Assembly (NCBI GenBank): GCA_000333855.2
Contig: CM007320.1
Coordinates: 2,833,684-2,897,683, forward strand
Source: Endotrypanum monterogeii
Lineage: Eukaryota > Euglenozoa > Kinetoplastea > Trypanosomatida > Trypanosomatidae
Direction: 5' to 3'
DNA: 64,000 bases
Position numbers and translations under genes: made by a program. Below are positions 9,897 through 20,611 of the stretch, piece after piece; position 1 is the first letter of the stretch, and the number at the start of each line of letters is the position of its first letter. The notes beneath the pieces are model-generated. The model was not told where the DNA came from and ran no database searches. It saw only the letters and a list, made by a program, of their open reading frames with translations.

Positions 9897-11216
9897 AAAC
9901 CCGTGCCATTTTTATTTTTGGATCCGATTTTCCGTCCTCGTTGTTTGCTGCTCGACAGAAGGTATGCAACAACGCTGTATCCACGTGCACGCACGCACGC
10001 AAGCAAGCACTCAGAAGGCAAGAGTGGTACTAGGTAGCTGGCGTTTCCATTGGGTATTGTCGAAGAGAGGTAATGTGATCTGTCGTGTTCACTGCAAACG
10101 CGTCTAAACCAACTGTGCCTTTCACATTGCTTCTGGTGCACATGAGAGCGTCGGCGGTCACAAACGGATGCTCTGCTGCCTGTTCGCCCGCCTAGCGGAT
10201 AAGCATTACTCAAACAATCACACTGGTATACAAGCGAAGTAATATCTACGAATCATAAGTACTTCTCAGTGGTTCTTGTCATTTGAGCCGACAATATCGT
10301 ACAAGATGTTGCCTGATGCCAACTCTGCTCACTTTCGTTGGTCTAACTTCTTGATTTTTTTCCGATTCCAAACTCGAAGACAGTGTTTTTTTTCTCATGA
10401 GCGTTTACGCCTCATTACGGTCTGGGAGAGAAAAGGGGGAGAGGTGCAGGGGGCTCTGTATCCTTCGGAGCATAGCCAAAAGATGTGTAATATAACGTAC
10501 CGCCAGAGAACATCTTTTCTCTTGTAATAACGTTTTTCTTCCCTTTAGATTCTTCTCATATGGGTGCCTCACACTTTCTGTTGCATTGTTCTCCCTATGT
10601 GGATCATACAGCTCTCTATTCCAACCCCCCCCCCTTCCCCTTATCTAAATCTGTCTCCAATCGACTAACTCTTCGTGCGTCGCAGTTGTACATGTTACGA
10701 GTTGTTTACCGGTTCCCCTCTTCTGGTTCACTGCATAGACGCGCCTTTTTTTTTTTCCGTTGAGGGGGGTCCCGCACCCCCGACTCTAAAATCCTTATGT
10801 TCACCGCAGCCCCAATTTTTCCATCGCATTCCACCCTCGCATATTGCCGCTCTCGATTCTATTTGTTTCCTTACTCGCAAGCTGCTATGGTGCTCGCCTC
10901 GTCACGATTCCCAAAAACACACCCAGAGGGAGTGGGAAGGGCATCGTTCGACGCCCCCGTGACCTCAGAGACTCAAAGATAGAATGTACGTGTGGCGGGG
11001 GAATGGAAGAGAACGTGTACGTATGTGTGTGTATGTGTGTTTTAAATAATGTTTGTCCACTTTCCGAGTGCTCTGGACCCATACCTTCTCGAATCCTCGC
11101 TTCAAATAGTATTTCCAATACTCCTTCTTTCTCTCTCTCGCTCTCTATTTATATATCTTTAAAAAAAAGGACAAGACACAGGAGAAGGAAGGCTTCTTTA
11201 ACAACATCAAGAAAAA
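9897..11216. other. Intergenic region, pyrimidine-rich
   Basis: No gene recognised. It contains several T/C-rich blocks (10505-10560, 10620-10650, 10745-10760) and, at about 11122-11160, a CT tract followed by an A run and AG at 11168-11169. That is a plausible acceptor for the small gene at 11217. Open frames here are low-complexity products of pyrimidine tracts. Confidence 0.5.
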
Positions 11217-11534
11217 ATGTTCTCTTGCCTATGTGCCGGCGACATAAACGTGAAGCAGGGGAAAAAAAGGCGATCGGTTGTGAGCAAGCAAAGGCAAGAG
11301 CTTCAGGAGCACCACACGTTGGATTCCACGCAACCGCCGCCGCAGTCCCGTAACACATCTGACCATAATACCCAAACAGGCAGTCAAGAATGCGCTGCGA
11401 GGGGGTGCTATGTTTACAAACATGAATATTCCTTCATCCAGGAACCCGCCGAGGTGTACTCAAGACAGCCCCCGAAGAGGATTAGCTCGCTCAATACCTT
11501 TCGACCGCCCCCACTAATGCTGACTTCTGTGTAG
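11217..11534 (+). CDS. Small hypothetical protein (105 residues)
   Basis: The ATG sits in an A-rich context and follows a good pyrimidine tract (about 11122-11160). The frame encodes 105 residues of balanced composition with no homopolymer artefacts, unlike the other open frames in this 5 kb interval. It starts MFSCLCAGD, has a Lys/Arg/Gln-rich stretch at about 16-30, a polar Pro/Gln/Thr-rich middle, and a C-terminal segment with YVYKHEYSF and PPKRISSLNTFRPPP. No transmembrane segment or known domain is evident. The Cys pair near the N-terminus could be acylated, but there is no Gly at position 2 for myristoylation. It lies alone within a 5.2 kb gap between ITPase and the esterase. I do not recognise it. 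I call it a gene from its codon pattern and splice context. Confidence 0.55.
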   Translation: MFSCLCAGDINVKQGKKRRSVVSKQRQELQEHHTLDSTQPPPQSRNTSDHNTQTGSQECAARGCYVYKHEYSFIQEPAEVYSRQPPKRISSLNTFRPPPLMLTSV

Positions 11535-14043
11535 ACGCCATTAACCTCGGTGAATTCCTGAAGGGGAGAGGTGAAGAAGAGACACCTCTCCGTCCCTCCC
11601 CCTCTCTATCTATATAAACAAAACAACAAATTAATATATTCTATGTGTACGAACCTATTGTCCCACTGATACTACAGTCACCCAAATGTTCTCGATTTCA
11701 TGAGCGCATCATGTACTGAAAGACACGTATTATACATCTTATCCATATCAACTTTTTTTCTCTTTTGCTAACTGCCTTTTCTCTGTCACGTTACCACTTC
11801 TCTCCCCAGTCGCCTGGGGCTGCTTATATTTATCTGGAGCTGTTTTCTGCAGCGGGGGGGGATCCCCGAGGTATAGAAAATGTGTGAAACCGTCCAAGAG
11901 GTCTGTCGAGCATTTTTTTTTCCTCCTCACCACACGCAGCCCTCCCCTCTTCCTTCCCTTTCTTTTTTTCCTTTTTTTTCGGGTGCGTTTCGCACGGGGC
12001 ATTTATTTCAGGAGGGATGTATGCGTATTTCTAGTTTTCACATCCGCGCTGTTCCCTTCTACACCCGTCCTTCACGGTCACCCTTCTCATCTTCGCACAA
12101 CCCTGGCAAAAGGGACACGTACACCAGGCAAGCTTTTTAACATGTACAGCCTCTTGCCCTTAGCAGGCTTTACTTGATTGTATCTTGTTGCCGCACTCTT
12201 TTGAAGACTCAGACATTCAGCTTACTTCCTAAAGTAAAGGAGTTTAAAAAAAAAAATCTTGCATCAGGTACGTGGTGCACGACCACAAGTCAAATTATCA
12301 GTGGATGATTTTATGAAACCCCCCTAGTTTATGTGCGTACCCTTGGATCGGCTCAAAGAGGTGTTTGTAAACCTTTTTTTTTTGCTTTCCTGTGCACCTC
12401 CTCTTCTTTACGCAGATTTCGACTTGTGCAACTTCTGTCGACGCAGGGAATCGGATATAGTGATGTGTGTGTGTGTTTGTGTGTGTGCCAGCTATTCTTC
12501 CTTCCGAAACACATGTGAATGTGTTTTTTTTTTGGAAAAAAAACTTGTTTTTTTTTGTTTCTCCTCAACTTGCTTCAATTTTTTTTTTCAACGATGAGGG
12601 CGCTGGGGAGGGGTTTCGGTACTCGTCCGGATGTGTCAAGGGCGGTGCCCTTTCCTATTCTTGCGGTTCCTTTTTTTTTTTTGCATGCTGGAAAGCCAGT
12701 TTCCCTGTCGTATAGATATATTTTTTCCTCACCACTTCTCCTCCTCCTTCACCTCCCCGTTCCTCTTTGCCGTTGTCATGTTTTTGTACAGGAGTGAAAA
12801 TGAGAAATGTTTTCGAACTTTTTATTAATGCTCTTTGCTGTTTTTTTTGCCGGGGTGTGATGTCGCTTGCTTTTTTCCCCCTCTCTCTTTCATCTTGTCG
12901 CCGTCTTGGGGGTCACGTTTTTTTTTTTTTTTTCAAGTCTGCTTCGCCGTCACAGACTAGTTCTTCCTTTTTCTGCACACGTACACATATGACCACAATA
13001 AAAGAAAACTTGCTGGTCAATACTAAGCTCTCTCCCCTCCCTTTTCCCGTTTCCACTCCATTTGTGGGCCCTTTCATACCTATGCATATTTAAATAGTTT
13101 TTTTTTGCACCTCAGTTAGTCGATGAGGGATGGGGTTCATGTGTTGCTAGGACCCTACCGGATTTCTCACCTACTCGCATAGCGTAAAGGTGGGCTCATC
13201 GAGATACAAGGAGGGCTGCGTGCGCAGCTGTCTTACCTAATAATGTCTTCTCAAAATTTTCACGCTGCCCCCTCCCCGTTATCCAATCTCCCAGACCGGT
13301 TTATCGAAATTGCAGATTGCGCCTTTCGATGAACGCGTTCGGTTTTTTGGCTGCACGAAATCTTCCTTTCTGCTACACTGTAGAAAACAAAAAATAAACT
13401 ACAGAAAATCGGAGAAGTGCTATCGTACGTTCTAAAGTGATGGCGGAACATCTGGTGCAACCCTGAACCAAAAAAACAACAACAAAAAGAAATATCAAAA
13501 AAAAAAAGTTCTGTAGAGGATGAGTACTACAAGGACACGACACAGGGTAGCGCATTTTGTGTAGACCGCCAAACTGGCTGGGGGTTATCTTCGAAGCGAG
13601 TGCTCCGAATGAATCTCTCAGCGAAAGCCGTCTGTCGTATTTTTTTTTGTTCGTCTTCTCACTCCCTTTGGTTAAAAACATGATTATTTCCGTTTCGCTA
13701 GGCATTTAAAAAGTCAAGAACCTTCCAGCTCCCTCTGTTTTTCTGTGAGTATGCCTGGGCTCAGTGGGATTTCTTTTGGCACCGCTTCATTTCCTTTTCT
13801 CGTGTAAGGACCTCGTCACTTAGCTGAATATATTTTATATTCTCTACGTTTCCTTTTTCATTTCACATTCTTTTTTTCCGTAGGGGGGAAGGGCAACTAG
13901 GACCAAGTACAGACGCAAGGTGAGAGGCAGGTACTTCGGTGCCTCCAACTGAGCTAGCGCTTCGGCTCTCTACACGTCCCCTCCCCCTAAACCCAGCCCA
14001 GCCGACATCGTTTCTGACCATGGCGCAACCGTTCAGTCTGCGT

Positions 14044-14123
14044 GACTTTGCGGTCTGGGTGGTCTAACCGGCATTTCACGCCGGCGGCGTGGGGAGATCG
14101 CGGCTCGAACCACCTTGCCATCT
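14044..14123 (+). pseudogene. tRNA-like relic with A-box and B-box
   Basis: Bases 14060-14071 (TGGTCTAACCGG) match the pol III A-box consensus TRGYNNARYNGG at every position. Bases 14102-14112 (GGCTCGAACCA) match 8 of 11 positions of the B-box GGTTCGANTCC. Start-to-start spacing is 42 bases, which is tRNA-like. Between them, 14068-14084 forms a perfect 5-bp stem with a 7-base loop (CCGGC-ATTTCAC-GCCGG). If that were an anticodon arm, the triplet would be TTC (Glu). However, the acceptor stem, D stem and T stem do not pair, and the hairpin overlaps the A-box, so this is not an intact tRNA. It is best read as a decayed tRNA gene or tRNA-derived element. Confidence 0.35.
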
Positions 14124-14400
14124 CCCTGGCCCCTGCTCGCAGAGAGCCAGTGCGCTGTCTGCCCCCCCCCCCCCAACCCACCACCACCACCACGTCTGCA
14201 CACGGATCCCTGCTCCCATCTGCGCATCATAATGTTTTCTCTCTCTCTTCCTGATTCCCCTGTTTTCCGGCGATGCTTGGGGCATCGGTATCTTATGAAA
14301 TGTCTGCGGATCTCGGTTAGGGTGTATGTGTATTTTACATTGACCAGCATCGCTTATTTTCGCTCGTTTCTATCCTTGGTTGAGTGTTTAAAATAATATG

Positions 14401-14428
14401 TATATATATATATATATATACATATATG
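14401..14428. repeat. (TA)n microsatellite
   Basis: Uninterrupted TA dinucleotides for about 20 bases, then CATATATG. Intergenic. Confidence 0.9.
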
Positions 14429-15070
14429 CATTCACCGATTGGGTTGTAATGGAGGAGGAGGAGGGAGGGGGGGGAAGGGTCGTCGCGAGGAAAGAGGCCA
14501 CTAGAGAAATGTGGTACTACATGCTTTCCCTTTAACGGACCGATTGTAGGTAATAAAGTTGGAAGATGTAGAAAAAAAAAATTGACGACGATGCAAAATG
14601 CTACTGAGCGATATTTGCCCTCTGGCTCTCAAATCTGACAGTGCCTGTGTCATTGGGTCCCTCAACATGAAGCAAGAACAGACATACAAGGCACCTTTAC
14701 ATGATCTTATATATATGTGCGTTTCTTTGTCTTTGGTACCCTTTTCCCCTTTAACCCTTGATCATTTTGCGCTGGTGAGTCTGTACGGCATACTTCTCAG
14801 GCACGTGCGCCGGCGTTTCTGCTGCTCTTGCTATTTTTCATTTATTTCTTTATATTTCGTACCACAAACGATTCCCTGCTTTCTCGTGAACATTTCTCGC
14901 TCAGTTCACTTTCCAGTATTTTGTTGGGCTACTTCACTCTGCTGCCTGTTGTTGCTCAAAATACATCTCTGTTTTCCCGGCTGCCTCATTTGCTGGTATT
15001 ATTTTTATTTTTCCAGCCCTTCTTCTCCAGCAGCACACACAGCCACAAATAAAAAAAACACTATTGGTCT

Positions 15071-16846
15071 ATGCTGGACTTCGTGCACATGTCATCTGAG
15101 GAGGAATCGAAGAGGGATGACCTCACGGGATCGATGGAAGAGACAGTGGTGATAATGAGCGAATCAACCAACGACTTTTCTGCAGAGGTGCAGAAAACAC
15201 CCCTTCGTTGGCTGAGTTTTTTCGCTGTCGCCTTTCTGCTGCTTCTCCTTGTGTCGCTGCTCTTCCCGAAGACGTCTCACTGGGTCCGTGGGGTTGTTCG
15301 GCATCCAGTGCCTTCACCAAATTTTTCCGACGATGAAGGTATGGAGAATCAGAGAATCGACAATGTGGTCCGCAAGACGGAGTCAGTAGATGAGAGCGTC
15401 AATTACGGCTCCTTAACAAGTCCATCCGAGGGCTGCGCAAGAGATGTTCCAGGATACCCTAGGGGTAGGGAGACAGTTGTGACTTTCATCTCCAAGGACA
15501 ACGAGAAGCGGAGCGCCGTGGTCTATGTGCCGTTCACATATCCCATGAAAATTACGAATGCACAACCACGGCCGGTAGCCCTCATGCTCCAAATGCACGG
15601 ATTGAACAGCAACTGTAAGAGATTTATCGATCGCACCGGGTTCAAGGCTCACGCAGACCGCGACGGGTTCGTGATAGCAAGTCTATGCGGATCTCCAGGT
15701 TTTTTGGGTACGGGCTGGAACGCTGGCACGTGCTGCGGCTTTGCTGGCGATCTCCCTGATGACGTGGAATTCGCGAAGCAGGTGGTGCTGCAGCTCTCAA
15801 AAGTGCTCTGCATTGATCAAGACCGTGTTATGGCTGTCGGCTTCAGCAATGGGGCTATGCTTTCGCAAGTGCTGGCGTGCAAGGCACCCGCCGTCTTTCG
15901 TGCTGTTGCCTCTGTCAGCGGTGTAGTTGAACTGCGCCCTGGAAATGATGCTGGGATACAGGCGTGTACATCTGCTGTCGAGAGGGCCTCTTCCACTGCG
16001 CGGTCGAGTGTGCTCATGATTCACGGTACTGCAGATGTCGTGGTTCCGTGGGTTGGTAACGCTTTCCTGGGGTTTCCTTCAGCGGAGAAGAACCTGGCAG
16101 GCTGGGTCAAGCGCAACATGTGTACAGGAGATCCATTGAACACCATCAAAACAAAAAGTTACTCGAATCTTCTCTACAATCACTGCGCCATCGGAAAGGA
16201 GTCTATTTCTGTTCCCTACAGGAGTCGCGTCAAGGGACCACGATGTTCTGGACGACATCATGATTCCGAGTGGTGTCTGTCAACGCATAGGAGAGCGAAC
16301 ACCCTGCCTGGGCAGAAAACGATGACCAAGGACGACGTGGAGCGGTTCTTCTCGGAGGTGAGTCTTGAAGAAAACGATATCGACAAGAAGCACAGAAATC
16401 ACGCCTCTAAGAGGAGGCACCGTCCTGATTTTCATGACAAGGATGACGGCGTGCCAGACATTGTGACCTGTAAGAAACATGGACACATGAAGACCGCAGC
16501 TAAAGCGAAAGACATGAAAGAATCGATGTGGGGAATGGTCGAGGAGAACCCTGATTACCTCCATCCACATTCGTGCTTTCGGAAGAAAAACAAACACCAT
16601 TACCCACACAGGAAACATGACAAGAGGCATCGTGGAGAGCACGGTTCTGCCTTCGATAAGGTCCCCGTTGACGGCTTTAGCCCCCCTGCTCCTCAAAGCA
16701 TCATCCCACGTGAAAGAAATGGCGCGAGCGAGGTAGAGATAATCCGCGTGGACGGAGGATCTCACCGATGGCCAAGCGACGCTGAATTTTCTACAACAGA
16801 CTACATCTACGGGTTCGGGATACGCATCTTTGGTCGATATAACTGA
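15071..16846 (+). CDS. Membrane-anchored esterase, PHB-depolymerase / feruloyl-esterase-like (LpqC type)
   Basis: A 591-residue alpha/beta hydrolase with a signal-anchor. Residues 1-46 are acidic and polar, 47-66 form one transmembrane helix (WLSFFAVAFLLLLLVSLLF), and the catalytic domain starts near 115. The triad is visible: Ser259 in the nucleophile elbow GFSNGAM, Asp322 in HGTADVVVPW, and His565 in GGSHRWP. An HGLNSNC segment fits the oxyanion region. These motifs match the polyhydroxybutyrate depolymerase/feruloyl esterase family, which cleaves ester bonds. The natural substrate here is unknown; trypanosomatids are not known to make PHB. About 150 residues very rich in His, Lys and Arg (about 380-535) are inserted between Asp322 and His565, which is unusual for the family. 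Type II topology puts the catalytic domain in the lumen or outside. The first ATG after the splice acceptors near 15030 is used. Confidence 0.83.
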   Translation: MLDFVHMSSEEESKRDDLTGSMEETVVIMSESTNDFSAEVQKTPLRWLSFFAVAFLLLLLVSLLFPKTSHWVRGVVRHPVPSPNFSDDEGMENQRIDNVVRKTESVDESVNYGSLTSPSEGCARDVPGYPRGRETVVTFISKDNEKRSAVVYVPFTYPMKITNAQPRPVALMLQMHGLNSNCKRFIDRTGFKAHADRDGFVIASLCGSPGFLGTGWNAGTCCGFAGDLPDDVEFAKQVVLQLSKVLCIDQDRVMAVGFSNGAMLSQVLACKAPAVFRAVASVSGVVELRPGNDAGIQACTSAVERASSTARSSVLMIHGTADVVVPWVGNAFLGFPSAEKNLAGWVKRNMCTGDPLNTIKTKSYSNLLYNHCAIGKESISVPYRSRVKGPRCSGRHHDSEWCLSTHRRANTLPGQKTMTKDDVERFFSEVSLEENDIDKKHRNHASKRRHRPDFHDKDDGVPDIVTCKKHGHMKTAAKAKDMKESMWGMVEENPDYLHPHSCFRKKNKHHYPHRKHDKRHRGEHGSAFDKVPVDGFSPPAPQSIIPRERNGASEVEIIRVDGGSHRWPSDAEFSTTDYIYGFGIRIFGRYN

Positions 16847-18236
16847 CAATACTTCATGAGGAAAGTATGTTGGAGTCAAGTCGCTTTTTTTTTTGTGTTT
16901 TATTTTTTCCACGTTTCTGTCTACCCATCTCTATATCAACGATTGACTTGTCTTCATTTTTTTTTTACCTCGACGTATTTTTGTGTCAGCAACCCGTCTC
17001 TGATAAAAGCGCTTCGTATTGCTGTTTTGGAGAAACCTAAAATGAGAGCGTAACGTACGCACGATCGCTATGCTGTTTAGTGTCTGTCCTCATTTTTTTT
17101 TTTTTTTGCATTGTGCCAAATTTCTTCGCTTATCTCCTACGAACGACTTCCATCTGCCCGTACGAACGCAGAACGGGAAAAGCAGGGGTGTGGAAACTGC
17201 AAAAAAAAAAGAGATTTTTGTTCCCAGTGTTGTTCATAAACGGATTGCTAGTTTGAGAAAATGACGAATTAGAGCTCGATAAAGATACCATACTTTTATT
17301 TAGCGTGGTGTGTTGTTTTCTGCAAGCGTCTTTATAAAACCTTCACGAATATGTGCTGTTAGCACATCCGTTTCGCTTTTTTCGCTCCCCGCTATCTTTC
17401 AGTAAATCGCGTTTTTTTCTTTTTTTTTAAAGGTGCGCATCACACTCAGCAAGGATTGTCTGTGTGTGTGTGTGTGTGTGTGTCTGTGTGCATATCTCTG
17501 CGCGCGATGATGAGTGTCATGTATTTTTTTTCTCCAATGCTTCTCAGGGAAGTGGAATTTCTGCGGAATCACTTCTTCTTTTTTTTTTTCGCTCCTCGAA
17601 TCTGCCGAGCGCCTTTTTATTCAGTTCATGCTTGAGATTTCTCTTTTTTTTTGTTTTTTTAGCTGTTTGATATGGCCTTTTGCTTTACAGCGAACATTTT
17701 CCTTTGCCCCTTGTGAAAATGGTACCTGCCAGGCGGGAGGACGCAACACCTACAACAACAACAAAAAAAAATATTAGCAATTAACGGTGCAGGATATTTT
17801 TATCGAGTGGTTCCTTTTTTTGCGTACCGTGTTGCGCTTTGGCGGCATCGGTCATCCCAAAGGAGTATAGAGCTGTGTAGGCCTACCTTCGTCTTCTTGT
17901 GTTCCATGTTTTGACTACTTCAGGTAATCGTCATGATCGTTCCAAAATAAAACGGCGACCCCGCATATGCAGAGAAGGTGCGCTGCATACGATTGTGTCT
18001 GCCGACATGTTGCTCTCTCAACAAAAATATGAATGTACTCATGTCTGCTCTTTCCGAAATTCGTCCTCGGCACCACCTTCTCACCACCTCAACGACGATA
18101 CGGGACCATGCACCGGTATTTTTATGTTCCCCCCTATTTTTCCCTCGTTTATATTACCTGTACCTGCTCATCGACTCAAAAAGCAACCGCACCAACAAGG
18201 ACTACTTTTGAAGAAAAAAAAAAGGAGACGCACAAA
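16847..18236. other. Intergenic region, no gene seen
   Basis: T-tract-rich DNA with a GT repeat at 17459-17490. A pyrimidine tract at about 18126-18175 is followed by AG at 18182-18183, the likely acceptor for the MRT4 gene. Confidence 0.55.
17459..17490. repeat. (TG)n microsatellite
   Basis: Tandem TG dinucleotides with one interruption (TGTCTGTG). Intergenic. Confidence 0.85.
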
Positions 18237-18920
18237 ATGCCAAAGTCGAAGAGAGCCAAGATCGTTCCGCTCACCAAGACGCAGGCGAAAACGCGTGGGG
18301 ACAAGGACAAACTCATCGTGCGCATCCGCGAAGCTTTGGATATTTACAGTGATGTGTACACTTTCCAGCTGCATAACATTCGAACCAACATCCTGCAGCA
18401 GATTCGAGAAGAGCGTGCGGGGGATAGCCGCATTTTTCTGGGGAACAACAAACTCATGATGATTGCTATCGGCCGTGATAAGGGGAGTGAGCAGAGGGAA
18501 AATTTACACAAACTGGCACCGTATCTTACAGGTTTGTGTGGACTTCTTTTCACAAATCTCAGAAAGAAGCAAATAAAAGCGTACTTTTCCACTGTCGGTG
18601 CCCCTGTGTATGCCCGCACTGGTCAGACCGCAACAGATTCGCTGGTGCTGAATGCAGGTCCGTTGCCACAGTTTCCGCACAGCATGTTTGACCACTTGGC
18701 AAAGCTCGGTCTCCCCATCAAGTTAGACCGTGGTGTCATAATTCTTTTGCAGGACACCACCGTCTGTGAGCCAGGTGATACGCTAAGCGCAGAAGCCGCG
18801 CAGCTCTTAAAGCTCTTTGGGGTTCAATCGGCTGAATTTAAAATTCAGCTCACAGGGCATTGGGCGAATGGCGTGGCAAAGAGCCTCACCGATAGCACCA
18901 CCGCTGAGGATAAACAATAG
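18237..18920 (+). CDS. MRT4: mRNA turnover protein 4 homologue, ribosome assembly factor
   Basis: A 227-residue protein, close to the usual length of ~235. The N-terminus MPKSKRAKIVPLTKT and the L10/P0-like fold (RIREALDIYSDVYTFQLHNIRTNILQQIRE, then GRIF-type LGNNKLMMIAIGRD, then the C-terminal G-ITLL-like block GVIILLQDTTVC...GDTLSAEAAQLLKLFG) are characteristic of MRT4. MRT4 is a nucleolar paralogue of the stalk protein P0. It occupies the P0 site on pre-60S particles until it is exchanged for P0. It lacks the acidic C-terminal stalk tail of P0, as expected. The ATG at 18237 lies in an A-rich context about 50 bases after the acceptor at 18183; the frame continues upstream without biological sense. 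Confidence 0.93.
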   Translation: MPKSKRAKIVPLTKTQAKTRGDKDKLIVRIREALDIYSDVYTFQLHNIRTNILQQIREERAGDSRIFLGNNKLMMIAIGRDKGSEQRENLHKLAPYLTGLCGLLFTNLRKKQIKAYFSTVGAPVYARTGQTATDSLVLNAGPLPQFPHSMFDHLAKLGLPIKLDRGVIILLQDTTVCEPGDTLSAEAAQLLKLFGVQSAEFKIQLTGHWANGVAKSLTDSTTAEDKQ

Positions 18921-20000
18921 AGTGAGGGAGAAAGTCAGTGCATCACGCTGCTGAGCTAAGCGTGCCGTGCGTGGACGGGGAGGGAGGGAGGGGGTGATGG
19001 AGTGTCGCTTGCTTTTGATGGCGAACACTATCCTCCCCCCCTCCCCTTATCCCCCACTCTTTTCAAAGTACTCAAAGGGATGCCTCGGAAGGGGAAGGTG
19101 CGCAGGGATTCAAGGGAATCGGTCGGTTGACATTTCTTTTACACACTATGCAGGAGGCTAGTCTCTCTCAAGACATCCGCTGGTCGCGAAACCTCTTGTG
19201 TCGTGGTGATTTCTTTTGGTGTTTCTTTAGGCGTTGTGTTTAAGAGAGGGAGAGCGTGTGCACATGTGCGATTGAACTTTAACAGTTAATTATTTTGTTG
19301 TGCCCGTGTGGCTAAAAAAAAAAAACGAATAAGCGCATCGACCATTTTTGTTTGTGCTTCTCTGTTTTGCTCGTGAAAAATAAAAATAAAAAAGCCTTAC
19401 TCGGGCAGAGGATAAGTGCTGAACATGACATGGATGATATCTTCTCTTGAATGTGCATACGTTTAATTTTTTTTTCTCGAGAAAAGAGGAACGCGTGAGG
19501 CTTCTATAGCCCCAATACTCCGCAGTGGAAAGGGCGGGGTACCCTCTCCCAGACACTAAAACCAGTGTAAACGAGTAGTCCATTCTTCGAATTGTGGGGA
19601 AAGTCTTTCTCGAGGCATGTGCTCGACTGTTTTGTTCTTCATCTCGCACGATGTGTCGTTTCTGCTCCCTGGCACTCACCTCTTCATTGCCTTATCATGA
19701 CCACCTCTTTTTTCTCCCTGTCGCCTCTGACTTTCCTCTGCTTTGTCCTTTTTTTTGTTTTTTTTTGCGGGAGCTCCTTTTTTTTAATTTCCACTGTGTG
19801 TGTTTCTCCACCCAAGCGTGTATCAATTCTGCACTCCTCGAATAACTGAAGAGGACAGAAGGCATACAAGAATAACGAAGATATACTTTTCATTCTGTTT
19901 CTTCGTGAGGTGTATCCAAATCTGTTTGACTGCGGTGAAAAAATCAGAGGTTTCTTTTTTCCTTTTCGTTTGAAGCATATTCCCCGGTTCATCTTTCAGC

Positions 20001-20080
20001 ATATACACACACACACACACACACAGACATATATATATATATATATATTTATATATATGTGTGCATATGTATATAAATAG
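20001..20080. repeat. Compound (AC)n-(TA)n microsatellite
   Basis: About ten AC units are followed by AT-alternating sequence with minor interruptions. Intergenic. Confidence 0.85.
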
Positions 20081-20550
20081 ACTGACAAGCAACACAGACG
20101 ACCGCACCACTATTTTTTTCTTCCCCACATACCATTGCTCTGTTTGACCGTGTGATTTCGCCTTTTTTAAAAACTAACTGCTCCCTTTCTTCTTCTACCC
20201 CTGAATCCCCTCGTTTTTTTTTTTACGATATTGTTGTTGCTGTTGCTCATTTCCTAGGTGGGCTTTTTTTTTTCTTGATTCGTAGGATGTGGATAATAAA
20301 GCAAAACAGGGATATATATTTCTGTAGGAGTTCCTCGCCTATTCTCTCTCTGTTTTCAGTTGCTCGTAACACCACAAAGGCTCGTATCCTAAAACCTGTG
20401 GAATAACTGAGGCCTGTGTGCTGAAGTGCACGAAAGAAAAAAACATATTTTGAGAGTCTTTTTTTTTTCTTTGCGTGTAGTGTTTCATTCTTAGCAGAGC
20501 GTGTTTGTTTGCCAGTCGTGAATCGGGGAAAACCTCTTTTTTTTACTCTA

Positions 20551-20575
20551 CCTTTTTTTTTTTTTTTTGCTCTAG
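20551..20575 (+). promoter_or_regulatory. Pyrimidine tract and trans-splice acceptor
   Basis: CC, a long T run, then GCTCTAG with AG at 20574-20575, 36 bases before the ATG of the VPS9 gene. This is the clearest spliced-leader acceptor in the window. Confidence 0.7.
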
Positions 20576-20611
20576 GGAAGTCGCGACCCAGTTGGTCGAA
20601 GGAGGGGAAAA

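Larger units (their letters stand above)
11535..15070. other. 3.5 kb intergenic region, T-rich, with a tRNA-like relic
   Basis: No protein gene is supported. It contains many T and CT tracts (11750-12000, 12370-13100), an AT microsatellite at 14401-14428, and a GC-richer island at about 13900-14170 holding tRNA-like pol III boxes and UUCG hairpins (listed separately). Next to the esterase gene a T-rich block leads to AGs at 15015-15016, 15029-15030 and 15032-15033, giving that mRNA a short leader of about 40 bases. Confidence 0.5.
18921..20611. other. Intergenic region, no gene seen
   Basis: 3'UTR and leader DNA with an AC/TA compound microsatellite at about 20001-20080. A 17-base T run at 20553-20569 is followed by CTCTAG with AG at 20574-20575, a near-ideal acceptor that gives the next gene a leader of about 36 bases. 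Confidence 0.6.

Noticed and set aside
14053..14123. Intact tRNA-Glu (anticodon TTC)
   Set aside because: The possible anticodon arm is good, but acceptor, D and T stems do not pair, and the hairpin overlaps the A-box. Reported only as a relic.
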